A stretch of 64,000 nt of DNA from Moringa oleifera (GCA_021397835.1 JAJFZO010000287.1:2792501-2856500); one strand, 5' to 3'. Shown: positions 1 to 11,586, counted from the stretch's first letter. The notes: a model not told the origin generated them from the letters alone. Translations and numbers: made by a program.

Positions 1-200
1 ACAAATAAAAGTTTTAATGACTGTTAAAAATAGTTTTTAATGATAGTTGTAAAACTGTCATCTTTGTTCATGTCATTAAAAGAGAAATGTTTTAATGACA
101 ATTCAGTAATTGTCATTAAAAGGGGACCTTTAATGACAGTTCCATTAGAACTATCGTTTAAAGGGTCCCCTTTCAATGACAGTTTTATCATAATTGTCAT
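1..200. repeat. Left subterminal repeat block of the CACTA-like element
   Basis: Modules of the form (T)TTAATGACAGTT and its complement follow each other about every 20-40 bases. Positions 117-175 form a long foldback: an arm with AAGGGGACCTTTA pairs with AAAGGGTCCCCTT after a short loop. Subterminal repeats are known transposase-binding regions in En/Spm-type elements; that role here is inferred. Confidence 0.6.
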
Positions 201-1925
201 TGAAGATATATTTTTTATTAATTTTAAAATAAATACAAAATTTCTATATTCAAATTATTCAAAACATGAATATCTAAAATTATTTATCTCTTTCACATCA
301 ACCATATACATCAATGCAAATCTTTATAATATGCAACCAAAATTTTCTCTATCAAAATTAGATTACAATATGTAAATATGACTTTTCAATTAAATTTAGT
401 CAATACATATAAGTATACAATTATCAAATACATTAATCACAGTTTTTTTTATACACTTCAATAAGATAAGTATACTATTTTTCTTTCTTTAACATAATTA
501 CACGAACACTTCAATAACAACACTTAACATTTCAATACCAACACTTCAATACCAATACTTTAACACTTTAATATCAACACTTCAATGAAAAAAACTTTTT
601 CTTGTTATACACTTCAATACCATTCTCACTGAAACCATCATTACTTTTTTCATGTTTGAAAATATTCAAAATAATTGAATCCAAAAAAGTAATAAAAGAT
701 GAACAAAACAAAAGAAAAAAAATTTAATGTCATAATTGAACTCCATATGTGCAATACATGAGTTTAAATATACATCATCATACACAATCGTAAAAATTTA
801 ATTATATAAATTCAATGATGTTCATGTGTACAAAAATCTTCAAGGTTCAACTTTCTAATATGACACTCCAAAGAAATTGTCCAACCTCTTTTCTAACTTC
901 ATCTATATCTGATTAGGTATAACTATCTATATCCACTAACTATATTTATATAAAAAAAAAAGTTAATCAAATTGAAATTTTTTTAAGCACATCAATTGAT
1001 TACTAAAGCATTTACATAAGTAAATGCTTGAAAACTTACCATTTTCGCATATGGGATATTTCTATCACATCTATCAATGATGTTCCTTAAAAATTTCATA
1101 ATATAATATCCACACTTAGTATTTGAAGGTTGATGTAGATACTGCATTAAAATTTTTAATTGTTATATTTTACAAAATAAATAAAACTAACATCATATGT
1201 AAGTTTAAATATACATACCTTAGCAGGAATACTCTTAAGAATACGCCTAGTGCTTGATTCTTTCATAACTTGAAATAATTTAAAAGTGCTACCAATAAAA
1301 AATAATCAATATTCTTAAAAGTAAAATAAAATACATATTAACATAAATAAAAATATTTTCACTTACATGGACATAAGTTGATATTTTTAAAAGATCAAAA
1401 ATATTGTACATAAAATTACGAGACTTGACAACCACAAATATCCAATGCTAGTAACTTGATTACAATTTAAATAACATTTAATGATTTATTTTACAAGTAT
1501 ATAATTAATTAATTATATATTTAAAATTTAACTGCTTATATTAATTTATGTTAATTACAAAATCAATACAATTAAATTTGATAAAATATACCAATTAATC
1601 TTACCTAAAAAAATTAATTCAAACATGAATTCACCTACACTTAATATATAATTAATTTATCTAATTAGTATCTAATTAATTTATTAATTAGTCTAAATAT
1701 CTTAATAATTATCAAATAATAAATGCATCAATGTATACCCATTCATACCAAATATATTCATCCAAATATACTTACAAAAAAACCTAAATTTCATCAATCA
1801 ATAAAAATTCACCAAAATTAATCAAATTGAATAAAAAATGTGAAACTTAAATTTCAAAAAAAAAAAATTGAATTTATACCAAAATACTTACATATGTTTA
1901 AATGTCAAAGATGAATGAATGGATG
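201..1925. other. AT-rich interior of the CACTA-like element, no gene
   Basis: Very AT-rich sequence with short local repeats (for example several CACTTCAATACCAA strings at 515-620). I see no convincing coding signal on either strand; the 111-codon open frame at 40-375 runs through the subterminal repeats and is not gene-like. Confidence 0.5.
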
Positions 1926-1929
1926 TGGA

Positions 1930-2335
1930 AGGTGCGGCTGCTCCTTATGAAGATTAAGACAAATGAGAAAGAAGGGAGCAAAGAGAAAGAAAGTAGAAGA
2001 GGGTCGGAGAGAGGCAGTGCAGCTGCTAGTAGTTGGCCTAGCTACTTCTAAACGGAGAGCAAGTAAGAGAAACCTGGAAGAGAGATAGTGCCGCTGCCAT
2101 GTGAGCAGCTGGTCTAGCTACTTCTAGATAGAGACTAAAGAGGAAAGGGCCGAAAAGAAGCAGTACAATTGTTAGTAGTTAGCCTAGCTGCTTTTAGACA
2201 GAGAGCAAAGAAGAGAAGGGCCGAAAAGAGGCAGTGCGACTGCGAGCAGCTCATCTAATTGCTTCTAGACAAAGAGCAAAGAGGAGAATGATGAAGGAGA
2301 GAGTAAAAATTGCACGTGAGGCTGCTGGTAGGTTT
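1930..2335. repeat. Purine-rich minisatellite, ~71-bp unit, four clear copies plus partial ones
   Basis: The string CTAGCTACTTCTA (or a close variant) recurs at 2038, 2114, 2184 and 2255, so the unit is 70-76 bp. Each unit has an AG-rich part (GAGAGCAAAGAGGAGA) and a GC-richer part (GCAGTGCGACTGC followed by GAGCAGCT). Partial units flank the core, at 1930 and 2310. It is the most GC-rich stretch of this element. Confidence 0.8.
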
Positions 2336-2799
2336 TAGAGACAAATTAAGGATCCTTAGCTTAAAGCAAGATAGACAACCTTTAATACCAGTTTTGCCAG
2401 AACTAGCGTTGAAGGCCGTAGGAAAATTAGAAATGATGGTTACTAGTTGGACCTGAGAATATGGGGCAAGCTCTTTAGCTCTTTAAAAGAAACCAAAGCT
2501 CATCCATATTTTTCCCTACCAAAAACAAGAGATCTTTGTGATGACGAGCTCTTAAATTTCATGAGTTTCATATTCATACTCTCTACTTAGTTTTGAATTC
2601 TCTCTAACTCCTTTAAACACCCTTACATTTCCTTTTTAAAATCATGTAATCAGAATTCAAGCAGCATTCTTTAACTTTTCTCCATGGAAACGAGAATGTA
2701 TCTTTTGTGTTTAACCCTTTTCCTCTTCTTTGCTTCTCTCTATGCAAATACTCCCAAAACCTACATTTGGCATAACCAGCTTTTTATCTAGCATAAATG

Positions 2800-3830
2800 G
2801 TCATTAGCATTTTTCATTTCTTCAATAGGCTATTTCTTCTTAGGAACACCCTTTTTCTTGTCTTCTCTACTCTTATCATTCTGCCATTGAAGGTTTTATA
2901 GTTGATCTCACTGAATCAGAGCTTGAATTATTGCAAATGTTACCTGATGTTATGGTAATCAGAATTGATTATAGGTTTTTTAGCTCTCTATCCAGTCTTT
3001 CAGTCTTTCACTATTTGCTTACTGTTGGGATTTTGATCCTAAATTATCAAACAAGCAAGCACTGGAATGCCTAAATAAGTGGCTTCGAAGTGGAATTCCA
3101 GCCGTAGTGAGACTAGAACCCACCAACCGAAGAATGGGACAAAACTCTTAGTTGATCGTACTAGGGAACTACAAATCCTCTTTTATTAGCATCACAAAGC
3201 TTGGATTTGAATCATGAAGTGTCATCTCCATAAGCCACCCATAAGTATCTAACCTCTTTGTCGCATATTTGGCGATTATTTTATCCATTTAGGTACTCAA
3301 AGCCGAAAGAAAACTCCCCAACGAGACATACAATACCAATCCTTTAGGTTGAGAATCCAGCCATTGGAGATAGTGGCCACCATTGATGAGATTAGTAGTT
3401 GCACATGGCTTATCATTTGTAAGTGTTGAGTAAGGTATTGAAGGGCCTATAGGGTAGATGAGAAAATCAAATTTCACTCTCAAGGTATTGATTACTTAGG
3501 ACTCAAGCTTGTAGACAAAAGTGAAGAGAAGATGACTTGCTCTGACCAACAATGGCATGCGTTTTAGGGCTCTGTCTAATAGTTCTCACTCAAAGAAAAT
3601 CATTGAAAGATTTTGTTAATCTTGTTGGAGGAACTCCAGGAATGTAATCAACCACCTTGTTTCCCGGATCTAAAACCATATATAACTAGAACGATGTTAC
3701 TAAACGAAAAACCCTTTTTTTTTTTTCATCGAATAGGTGAAAGAAGATAGGAAAATGACACAATTACAAGTTCACACTAAGTTGCTGACAAGCCAGCACT
3801 GTTCGTGGCAAGCAAAGTTTTAACTCACAA
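2800..3830 (-). pseudogene. UGT87-like UDP-glycosyltransferase pseudogene inside the CACTA-like element
   Basis: Read on the minus strand, family-1 plant glycosyltransferase segments appear in the right order. VVDYIPGVPPTRLT is near 3610-3650, then LLFTFVYKLES near 3500-3530, YPIGPSIPY near 3430-3460, YLQWLDSQPKG and VLYVSLGSFLS near 3300-3385. The PSPG donor-binding box follows near 3060-3155 (HSSVGGF, HYGWNSTS), then DQNPNSKQIV near 3010-3045. The wording of these blocks fits the UGT87A group best. The longest clean frame is 3289-3483. There are at least five stops and two frameshifts, and the tryptophan codon of the PSPG box is a stop. Weak similarity continues to about 2800 (C-terminal helix) and about 3830. 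The N-terminal third was not found. It is a dead copy, probably captured by the transposon. Confidence 0.85.
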
Positions 3831-4444
3831 TCAATTTCTACAGAAATGAGAAAGGTCATGCAAGCAAGTGTTCATTTGTAATTACTAGTAAAGACCGTGG
3901 GGATTGAAAGGAAGATGAATAGTTAAGTTGGCCTTTGCCGAAGATGGAGACAGAGGTGAGCAGGTAGAGAATACCTAGAGATGACTCTTTCTAACCTCGA
4001 AGGAAGCTCAACGTAGGTCTTTGCCTAGCTTTCTCCTCTACTATGACTCCGATGATGTGCCTTCTCTAGTTTTAATGAAGACAAACTCGTTTCGAGAAAT
4101 GCATTCTTCCAAGCAAAAGCCCATTCCTTGTGCTTAAGTCAATTAATTAAAGAAATAAGATTCAAAGAAAGAGATGAAAGAATGACAATTTCTTATTAAA
4201 TAAGGCAGAGGGATTTCCAGCAAAGAGGGTAGAAGGGCAATGACATATAAAGAATATTCGAGATAACACACCGCCTTTAGCTCATGGACTGACACTTATG
4301 AGGAGAAAAGGCTTTGGCAAGACAAATGTTTGAGACTTAGCCCCACGAGAGGAAATACTTGGTATAAGTATGCTTTCGGTCATGGAAGTGTCATTGGAGT
4401 AGTTAACACTAGAGTTTACTTGGAGGCGTCAAAGGCCCCAACTA

Positions 4445-4750
4445 ATCTTTTGAAGGGCATTAATGCCAGTTCTGTTTGAACTGGCATTAAATCTAGTGTT
4501 ATTTGGAAGCCTTTAACACCTGTTATTCAAGAACTGGCATTAAAGGCTCTAGGGATGGTCTTTTAATGCCAGTTATTATTTAACTAGTGTTACAGGCTAA
4601 TCTTTAACATCAGTTTATTGTTAACTGTCATTAAAGACTTCATTTTTAATAATAGTTTTAGAAGAACTGTTCTTAAAAGTGTTAATGAACATTTTAATGA
4701 TAGTTCTTTAAATAACTGTCATTAAATTATTGTCACTTATTTTTGCAGTA
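4445..4750. repeat. Right subterminal repeat block of the CACTA-like element
   Basis: It holds modules such as TTTAATGCCAGTT and AACTGGCATTAAA, changing to TTTAATGATAGTT and AACTGTCATTAAA towards the tip. Positions 4461-4489 form a perfect 12-bp stem (TAATGCCAGTTC / GAACTGGCATTA) with a 5-base loop. It mirrors the block at 1-200, which supports one element spanning both. Confidence 0.6.
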
Positions 4751-4959
4751 ATGTGCTTCGTTTTATAGTGATTAATATCTTTTATGATGAATCTATTTCT
4801 CTATTCAAAAGTAAGTGTTGTAGTTTCTTTTGTTAATGCTTTAGTTAGGTAGGAATTTGTCAGAACATTATTTTTTTTCCATTAAATAAGATACTCACCA
4901 GAAGCCTCTACTTTTTTTGTTTTAACTAGCTTTAAAATCTGGCAACCTAGGAGTTCTAG

Positions 4960-5740
4960 CCTTATGTAATGTTTTTTTTGGCATTCTAGATGTGAGATCC
5001 ATATGTTTTTGAACTAAAATCATTTAGGGTAAGATTATGATTGAAGTAGGGTACTAGAGAAGAGAATAAGTGATCAAATGTCACTATAAGGAGATGATGT
5101 TCCACTATATTAGGATAGTGATATAACCAAGCTTGACTCATTTAGCCTTTGTCCAAGCACTTTAATATTTGGTTATCACCTTAGCCTTTAGCTTAGGACC
5201 TGTGATAGGGAAGTCTAGTATATCACAATCCATAATGGCTTCACGAAACTTATTCATTTGAGTTCTGTTTTTGGTACTACTTCTTAATTTTTCCTCATTT
5301 GACAATATTTTGTTAAAATATCTGGCCCACAACCACGATAGATTGGTTTGCAAGTGCAAGGTTCCCATTAGATTCCAATAGTTCATCTTATTTTATGCCT
5401 TAAGGTTCTTGTAAAAACTGATGATTCTACATTAAGTTAAAGGTGCTAACTTATGAATTCACACATCTATATGGCTATCAGAAAAGCTTTTAACAATGAC
5501 ATTAATGGAATCTTGCCATAAGAGAGCCAAACCTCTACTTCTACCTTCCTTTTCAACCACCAAACAATAATCATATCCCAATTTTAGGCATATCCCTTCC
5601 ATTCCATGTTTTCTCCTCCTTGTTTCACTTAAGAAAAGGAATTAGGGTTTATGAATCCTAGCTTGTTTGGTTAGCTCATGAACTGAACAAGGGCCCCAAG
5701 ACCCTCATCATTCGAAATGACTTAAGAGAGATATGCTTAA
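4960..5740 (-). pseudogene. LINE (L1-type) ORF2 endonuclease-domain fragment
   Basis: On the minus strand the apurinic-endonuclease domain of a plant L1-type LINE can be followed. LGALVQFM is near 5690, LFLSETRRRKHGMEGICLKL near 5575-5640, YDYCLVVEKEGRSRGLALLW near 5515-5575. LHLQTNLSWLWA is near 5320-5355, then MNKFREAIMDCDILDF and TGPK. The last part, WLYHYPNIVEHHLL then TFDHL, lies near 5060-5110. The cleanest frame is 5162-5386. Several stops and frame changes make it non-functional. The reverse transcriptase that should follow is absent: the fragment ends next to the CACTA-like right end. Confidence 0.8.
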
Positions 5741-5744
5741 AAAT

Positions 5745-6190
5745 AGCGGAGAAATATCGCACTTGAAAGGCCTCAAAGAGACACCAAAGTTTTCACCAAA
5801 AAACTTTAAGAGAGGCTATTATGAGTAGTTGAATTATTGCTTCGGATTCTTAGCGATGAAACCTTATGAGCACTTGTGAAAAGAGAACTAGGAAAAAGTA
5901 AATTAGCACTTAAGCATTTCTATATCAATTGCCATCGTGCACGAATTACCACAAGAGCATTGTTATAACCCTTAATAATCTAAACTACACAAAAATTGTC
6001 AAAAAATGGAACTTTAAACTCTGTCACAATGCCATGATAGTTTAAAAGTAATTATGTTACTTAGGTTAGTTTGCTTTCATGAACCTTAGAAAAAGAATTA
6101 ACCAAAACAACACAAGCAAACATATTAAAATGATGTCATCTAAGAAAGAAATATTATTATCGTACTAGCTACTTATTTTCATTTAGTATT
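5745..6190. other. No gene seen
   Basis: This stretch continues upstream of the LINE fragment in LINE orientation and may belong to it, but I could not match any domain. Nothing else is recognisable. Confidence 0.4.
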
Positions 6191-7963
6191 GTATTCTATT
6201 AAATACAAAAAATTCTATCAGTCTTATACAACTCAAATAGTGTTAATCTTATGAAGCTTATACGATTAATTTATATTAAATTTATAGCAATTTTTTAAGC
6301 TCAAATAAAATTTGAGATAAATATTAAAATTTAAAATAAAATTGTTTATATATAAATATTCTACATATAAAATTTAATTAAAAAATTATCAAGATTAAAA
6401 TTTTATTCCATGAATATCATATCAAATATAGATTGATAAATTTATTAATTATAATTATTATTATTCTCGTTAATGGTTTTACATTTATAATTTTAAAAAA
6501 TCAAATAAATTATTAAATCTAATCATGAAATTATATAAATAATTAAAAGTTCAATGGGATACTCATAATTCATTTGATATATATTCATTATTTGTTAAAA
6601 ATGTGTTGCATACATTTAAGAATATCTCATACAATCACATTAATTGCATGTAACAAAATTTATGTAGAACAAGATGAAATGAAATTTATAACAACATTTT
6701 CATACATGCATAATGCAAAATTGTTAAATTCTAAAAATTATAATAACAATCACATAATGAAATATGGATATGTTGCAAAATCTTTATTATGAGAATAATA
6801 TATTGTAAAGAAGCTAAGATGATGTTCCAACCAAGAATTTTTTTTACTAAACATTATTTGTTGACTGAAAAATCCAAGTCAATCTTTGCAAATGTGGCTT
6901 AAATCAAGAAATTATGTATAAAAACTCAAATTTAGTTTTTAAGATGCAATTTGAAAAACATATACATAATATTTATTAATAAAATATAAATTAATATGAT
7001 ATTATTGTATTATTATTAATTATAGAAAAATTATTAAGAACGTCAGTTTCTCAAAATATTAGATCAAAAAATTAAAAATAAAAATTGAAATGTGATGGTT
7101 GAGTTTTATTTCCAATTTTGAAAAATATATGCATGCATATATATATACACACGCACATACATACATATAGAAACTACATATAGTATCATATGCTGAAAAT
7201 CTTAGATTACTGTTGAGTATATCATTATTGTTTGCATAATAATAATAATAATAATAATAATGATAATAATAATAATGTTATTATTACTATTATTAAATAT
7301 CACATAATTATTAATAATATTATAATTATTTTAACAACATAAAATATCATATGTATTGGTTTATTTGAATTTCAAGGTAATACCTGCCCATCTTTTAATC
7401 TTTAACAATAATATCAATTAGGAGTTTAACGTATACAATGAAAATACCATAAAAATAGATAATTATAATAATAAAATTATATTTTATTTCAAATGATATA
7501 AATTAATAAAAATAATTAAAAAGTTAAATTTAAACATATTTAAAATCTTAGATATAAAATTGCATAAATAAAAATAATCAAAGTGATATCTACATATCTT
7601 TTAATCTCTAAGAATATCTCAATTTAAAGTTTCATTTTTACCATTAAAAAAATAGAAAATGATATACAAATCTTGCAATCTTCAAGAGCATCTCAATTCA
7701 AAGTTTCATTTCTACAAGAAAATACCATAGAAAATTATATAAATTAATAAAAGTAATAACAAAATTTTAACTTTAGTAGAAAGAGAGACATGAATGAGAA
7801 TATTAAATAAAACACTAAATGTAAAACTACATAAATGAAAATCAATAAAGTGATACATGCAAATCTTTCAATCTTTTAATGTTACAATATTAACTTAGAG
7901 TTTCACTTCTACAACAAAGTATCAGTAAAACAAAAAATACAAATCGATAACAATAATAAATAA
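6190..7963. repeat. AT-rich repeat region with ~200-bp periodic units and microsatellites
   Basis: A motif of the type CATCTTTTAATCTTTAA...ATATCAATT...GAGTTTCATTTCTAC recurs near 7388, 7594, 7670 and 7860. Each occurrence is accompanied by TTAGATATAAAATTGCATAAATAAAAATAATCAAAGTGATA-like sequence. The same family recurs at 9186-9320 and 12130-12640. The region also holds a trinucleotide tract (AAT/ATA, about 7237-7300) and an AT/CATA tract (about 7115-7170). No coding sequence; the 72-codon open frame at 6574-6792 has AT-rich, random-looking composition. Confidence 0.6.
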
Positions 7964-7968
7964 GATTT

Positions 7969-9180
7969 TGTTAGCCTCACAATGCCATTAAATGTTAAAT
8001 AGTTTAGATTTTGATGATAATAAACATGATTGTACATAACCTAATGAAGTTACTAAGTGTGTAGCATGATGGAACCTAGAAATATCAAACATAAAGTCTA
8101 AAAACAAGCATAAGGATCTAAGTAAAGAAAGGACAAGCTAAACCTAGGTAGGATTAGGCTTTTATATGTAATAGTTTGTTTTACTCAGATATATGAAAAA
8201 TCACACTCACACTTTATGCATTTTTTCTTTTAAGCTTGAACTTAAAACAAATAGTTTTGATGAGATTTATTCAAAATATTTTAAAAGAGACTTTCAAATT
8301 GATCTTAACTAAGTAAAACGTAATTGGAAATGAGATCAAATGAAAAAACAGCATATAGGCATAAATAAGAAAATGAGTGATACTACTAATATATAGCAGT
8401 AATACTAGTGTCCAGTATTACTAATTGATCTTTTAGTTCTTTGAGGCATAAGTTATGGTACTACTAGTCATTATTGATACTATTTATGATTGGTACTACC
8501 AGCCAAAAGCTGATATTACCGTTTAAGTTATTAGTTGTAGCGATACTACCACTTATTTACTAGTACTACCCATTAATTCAAATTTTAAAAAGTACTAACC
8601 AGTCAAGCGATATTGCTAGTCGTCAGTAGTACGAGAAGTTCAGGATTTCAAAATTCGTATTTTTTATGTGTAACAACTATATTTTTATATTAATTTTTTG
8701 CTTCTCTTTATCTATTTTTCTTACTCTTTGACTCACTTAGCTTCAAAATCACTCATTTTTAAACAAGAATTCTACTTGGACTTCATTGTACTTGTTCTAC
8801 TCTTATATGAGAGTTCATTAGCATGTAAAATATCTTTCTTTTAGTAAGATCTAAATTTTAAAGGTAGAGGTGCACCTCATAGTATGACATCTTAATAAAG
8901 AAAATAGCCTAAGAAGTTTAGCAAGAAAGTGAAGTAACACAATCTTTAAGTGGAGACTTAAGGTCGTTAATGTAGGGAAGGTTTAATCGAACCACATAAA
9001 TATTGTGTTTGATCTCTGTTACCTTTCTCTATTTATTTAATGAAAGTATTAAATTCATCATTTGCATCATTTCATTGAAAATTTGCTTAGATTTATATAC
9101 TCAATCAAGTAAACGATAATTTTTTTTAAAAAAAAAAACCTAATTCACTCCCTCTTAAGTTGCCATTCATAGAGCCAACA
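7969..9180 (+). mobile_element. Solo LTR of a SIRE-like copia retrotransposon
   Basis: The stretch starts TGTTAGCCTCAC and ends GAGCCAACA, giving the TG...CA ends and short inverted repeats (TGTTAGC / GCCAACA) of an LTR. It is flanked on both sides by GATTT (7964-7968 and 9181-9185), a perfect 5-bp target-site duplication. No internal retroelement sequence lies beside it, so it is a solo LTR left by recombination between two LTRs. The last 60 bases (CCTAATTCACTCCCTCTTAAG before the end) resemble SIRE/Maximus-type copia LTRs; that family call is inference. About 8370-8640 it contains irregular GTACTACTAG-type repeats. Length 1212 bp. Confidence 0.9.
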
Positions 9181-9185
9181 GATTT

Positions 9186-9320
9186 AACTTGAATTAAAAG
9201 TGATACAAAGCAACAAGAATAATATCAAGTGATAAAATTTGAAGATGCTTAAAATTTTAAATATAAAATTCCATAAATAGAAATAATAGAAGTATAAATC
9301 AATAAGAATAATATATAAGC
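9186..9320. repeat. AT-rich repeat unit continuing after the solo LTR
   Basis: The sequence AAGATGCTTAAAATTTTAAA followed by TATAAAATTCCATAAATAGAAATAAT is a further copy of the repeat at 6190-7963. The solo LTR therefore landed inside this array. Confidence 0.6.
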
Positions 9321-9329
9321 CCCTTTCGC

Positions 9330-10280
9330 CTTAGTTCATACCTCATCTATTCCCATGGTAGTTGCACCTATGCTAATGTCGTCTCCCTTGATTTAAATAC
9401 CTTCGATCATAAGGCTAGCAACTGTCATCCCATGCTACCTATGGCTTTACGACCTCCCCTCGCCTTATAGTGACCTAGTCATCCAAACTACCTCACCTAA
9501 GAATGCAAGAAGTCCTAGGAACTCTTAAAATTCTTGGCATCCCCTCTAGTTAAAGAACACTTCCTTGCCATGGACTTGCAAATGGAATCAATTGCACAGC
9601 TTTTTTAAGCATTTAAAGGCCAATAGAGGGTCTGCGATCATCATGATTCATCAGCCTACCCTTTCTCCAATAAGAAAATTAAGATTTCTAAGTTGATGCA
9701 AATGAGACAAGACCAAAAAAACTTGTTATGAGGCACTAAAGTACCAATGATGGACTTGCCCATTCAGAACACACTCAACCTAAAAGGAAGAACCAAAAAA
9801 TGATACAAATATCAGCTAGCCTCTCGCCCAATAACACTCCACCTAAAGATTTAGATTACGAAATCCTCAATTAACATGTATTATTTCTGAATCAGATAAT
9901 GGAAAAGAAAGCAAATAACAATACAGTCTCTATTGAATATGAATCTTCCTTTATTGTTACCATCCTTTAATCTCTCATGCCTCTGAAGTTTAATATCTCC
10001 ACCATTGAGTCCTATGATGGAACATTATATCTTAAGGATCATTTGGAGAGATTTCAAGCTCTCTTAACTGTTGAGGGAGTTCTTAATGTCATATTATGAA
10101 AATTATTCCCAGTCACCTTGGTCAAAGTTGCATAAACTTCTTTCAAATCTTGATATAATAATAGTTTTCAAGTCATTAGGAAACTTTTTTTTTTTGGTTA
10201 GGTTTATAAGCAGTATGGTAAAGAAGAAGGACTTATTGAATCTTTTCCAAATAAAGTCAATTATTATTAGGATTATGTAG
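9330..10280 (+). pseudogene. Ty3/gypsy gag relic, copy A
   Basis: Plus-strand translation near 9990-10095 gives SYDGTLYLKDHLERFQALL followed by VEGVLNV. This is the plant gypsy gag signature usually written as YDG..DP..HL..F...M...G. It is followed by a decayed TLVKVA and VYKQYGKEE-like segment to about 10240. The upstream part, with CCCATGGTAGTTGCACC and similar phrases, resembles the stretch before gag copy B at 13130-13790, so both belong to one family. Stops and frame changes are frequent and no protease or polymerase follows. It is a relic with no coding capacity. Confidence 0.65.
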
Positions 10281-10284
10281 TTTG

Positions 10285-11105
10285 ATGTGAGATCGCGGGT
10301 AATCACATCAGGGCTTATGTTATATTTATAATTGGATACAAGACCGAAGTTAACAACATCAAGAATTGTAATACCTATAACCTAATATGAGATCGAAGTC
10401 CACATCAGGAATTGAAATACCTAAAACTCGATATGAGATTGAAATCCACCACATCAAGAAGGATATATGTAACTTGACGTGAGATTGAAGTCCACCACAT
10501 CGAGAAGGAAATGATGCAGATGTGAGCAGTCAATTACATCTCGTCGGGTATCATGAAGGCCATGTCATCAAAATTCTTCTATACCAATCTATCATTAGGT
10601 TTACTTGTTTACCAATTTGATATTGGTTTTTATTATTTTATTGTAATTCTGCCGACCTGACATCGATTTACTATTATGCTACCAATTTGTCATCAATTTT
10701 ACTATTTTACCACGATCTATCATCAATTTAAGCATCATGTCTTAGAATTCGATGTAAAATCGAGATTGATTACATTAGGATAATCATGAGGTCGGATCTT
10801 CAAAAATCTAGTCCTAACCTCACATCAAGATATAATTATTAATCTTCTCTCAATTTGATTTTAGGATATGCTAAATTTATTCTTAAGCTTGCATTAAGAT
10901 ATATTTATCATTATGCTTCCAACCTGACATTAGGACGTATTCATCATTCCACTTCTGATTTAACATCGGAGTATACTCATTAATTTTCTCTCGAACTTAC
11001 ATCAAGTTATGTTCATTAATCTACTCTTGATCTAACATTGGGGTATGATCACATCAGGATATGCTTATTAAGTTATCCTCAACCTGTTATTAGGGTAAAA
11101 ACATG
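10285..11105. repeat. Three degenerate minisatellite blocks with ~46-, ~28- and ~36-bp units
   Basis: Block 1 (about 10285-10520) repeats GAGATTGAAGTCCACCACATC: starts at 10389, 10435 and 10481 are exactly 46 bp apart. Block 2 (about 10575-10735) repeats ACCAATTTGTCATCAATTTTA with ~28-bp steps. Block 3 (about 10800-11100) repeats a ~36-bp unit near GACCTAACATCAGGATAT followed by TCATTAATCTTCTCT. All three share an ACATCA-type core, so they may be successive expansions of one ancestral unit. They follow the gag relic. Confidence 0.7.
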
Positions 11106-11109
11106 ATTT

Positions 11110-11586
11110 TAGATTTTGACCACATAATCTCGATTTGAAAAGACTGGCTCATTTCTCAAAATTTAAAAGTGAAATTAGATGTCTACAATAATCAAGCAAG
11201 TCTAACAAAGAACAAAGAAATTTGTAAAAGAACTAAAGCACAAGACCAAAGAATTTTCACTAAGAAAATAGGAGAAAGCAAGGAAGAAAACTTGATAAGC
11301 AATTAGAAAATGAAAAGACTAAACAGGTACTAGCTTTACATCATGCAAGTTCTACTATTAGATTCCAATTGATAGTTCAAATTTTGCATGGAAAACTTTA
11401 ATTTAGAAGAAACCTATTAAACCAAGAAGTAGGAAATGAAAAGAGCTGTAAGATAGCTTTTTATCACACGCTTTATCCATATTTTAAATGAAAAGCTCTA
11501 TATTTTCTCCAAAAAATTAAATACCTAACAAAATCCTTTTCAATTTGAAACCTTTGACTCATAGTCTAGCCTTTTCTGAATCTAAA
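11110..11586. other. Interior of the gypsy relic, no gene
   Basis: A-rich, decayed sequence just before the LTR at 11587. No protein domain is recognisable on either strand. Confidence 0.4.

Larger units (their letters stand above)
1..4750. mobile_element. CACTA-like (En/Spm) non-autonomous element, left tip outside the window
   Basis: Both ends of this stretch (1-200 and 4445-4750) are built from short modules of the type TTTAATGACAGTT alternating with AACTGTCATTAAA. Such short repeats in both orientations are typical of the subterminal regions of plant CACTA elements. Between them lie a purine-rich minisatellite and a decayed glycosyltransferase copy. No transposase-like reading frame is seen, so the element would depend on a helper. 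The right tip lies near 4740-4750, where a TTTTTGCAGTAATG string resembles a CACTA terminus (usually ending TTTTTGTAGTG). The left terminal inverted repeat lies before position 1, so neither the inverted repeat nor the 3-bp target duplication can be checked. A third module at about 2375-2412 could mean two elements joined here. Confidence 0.6.

Noticed and set aside
40..375. 111-codon plus-strand frame
   Set aside because: It overlaps the CACTA-type subterminal repeats and AT-rich DNA and has no family resemblance.
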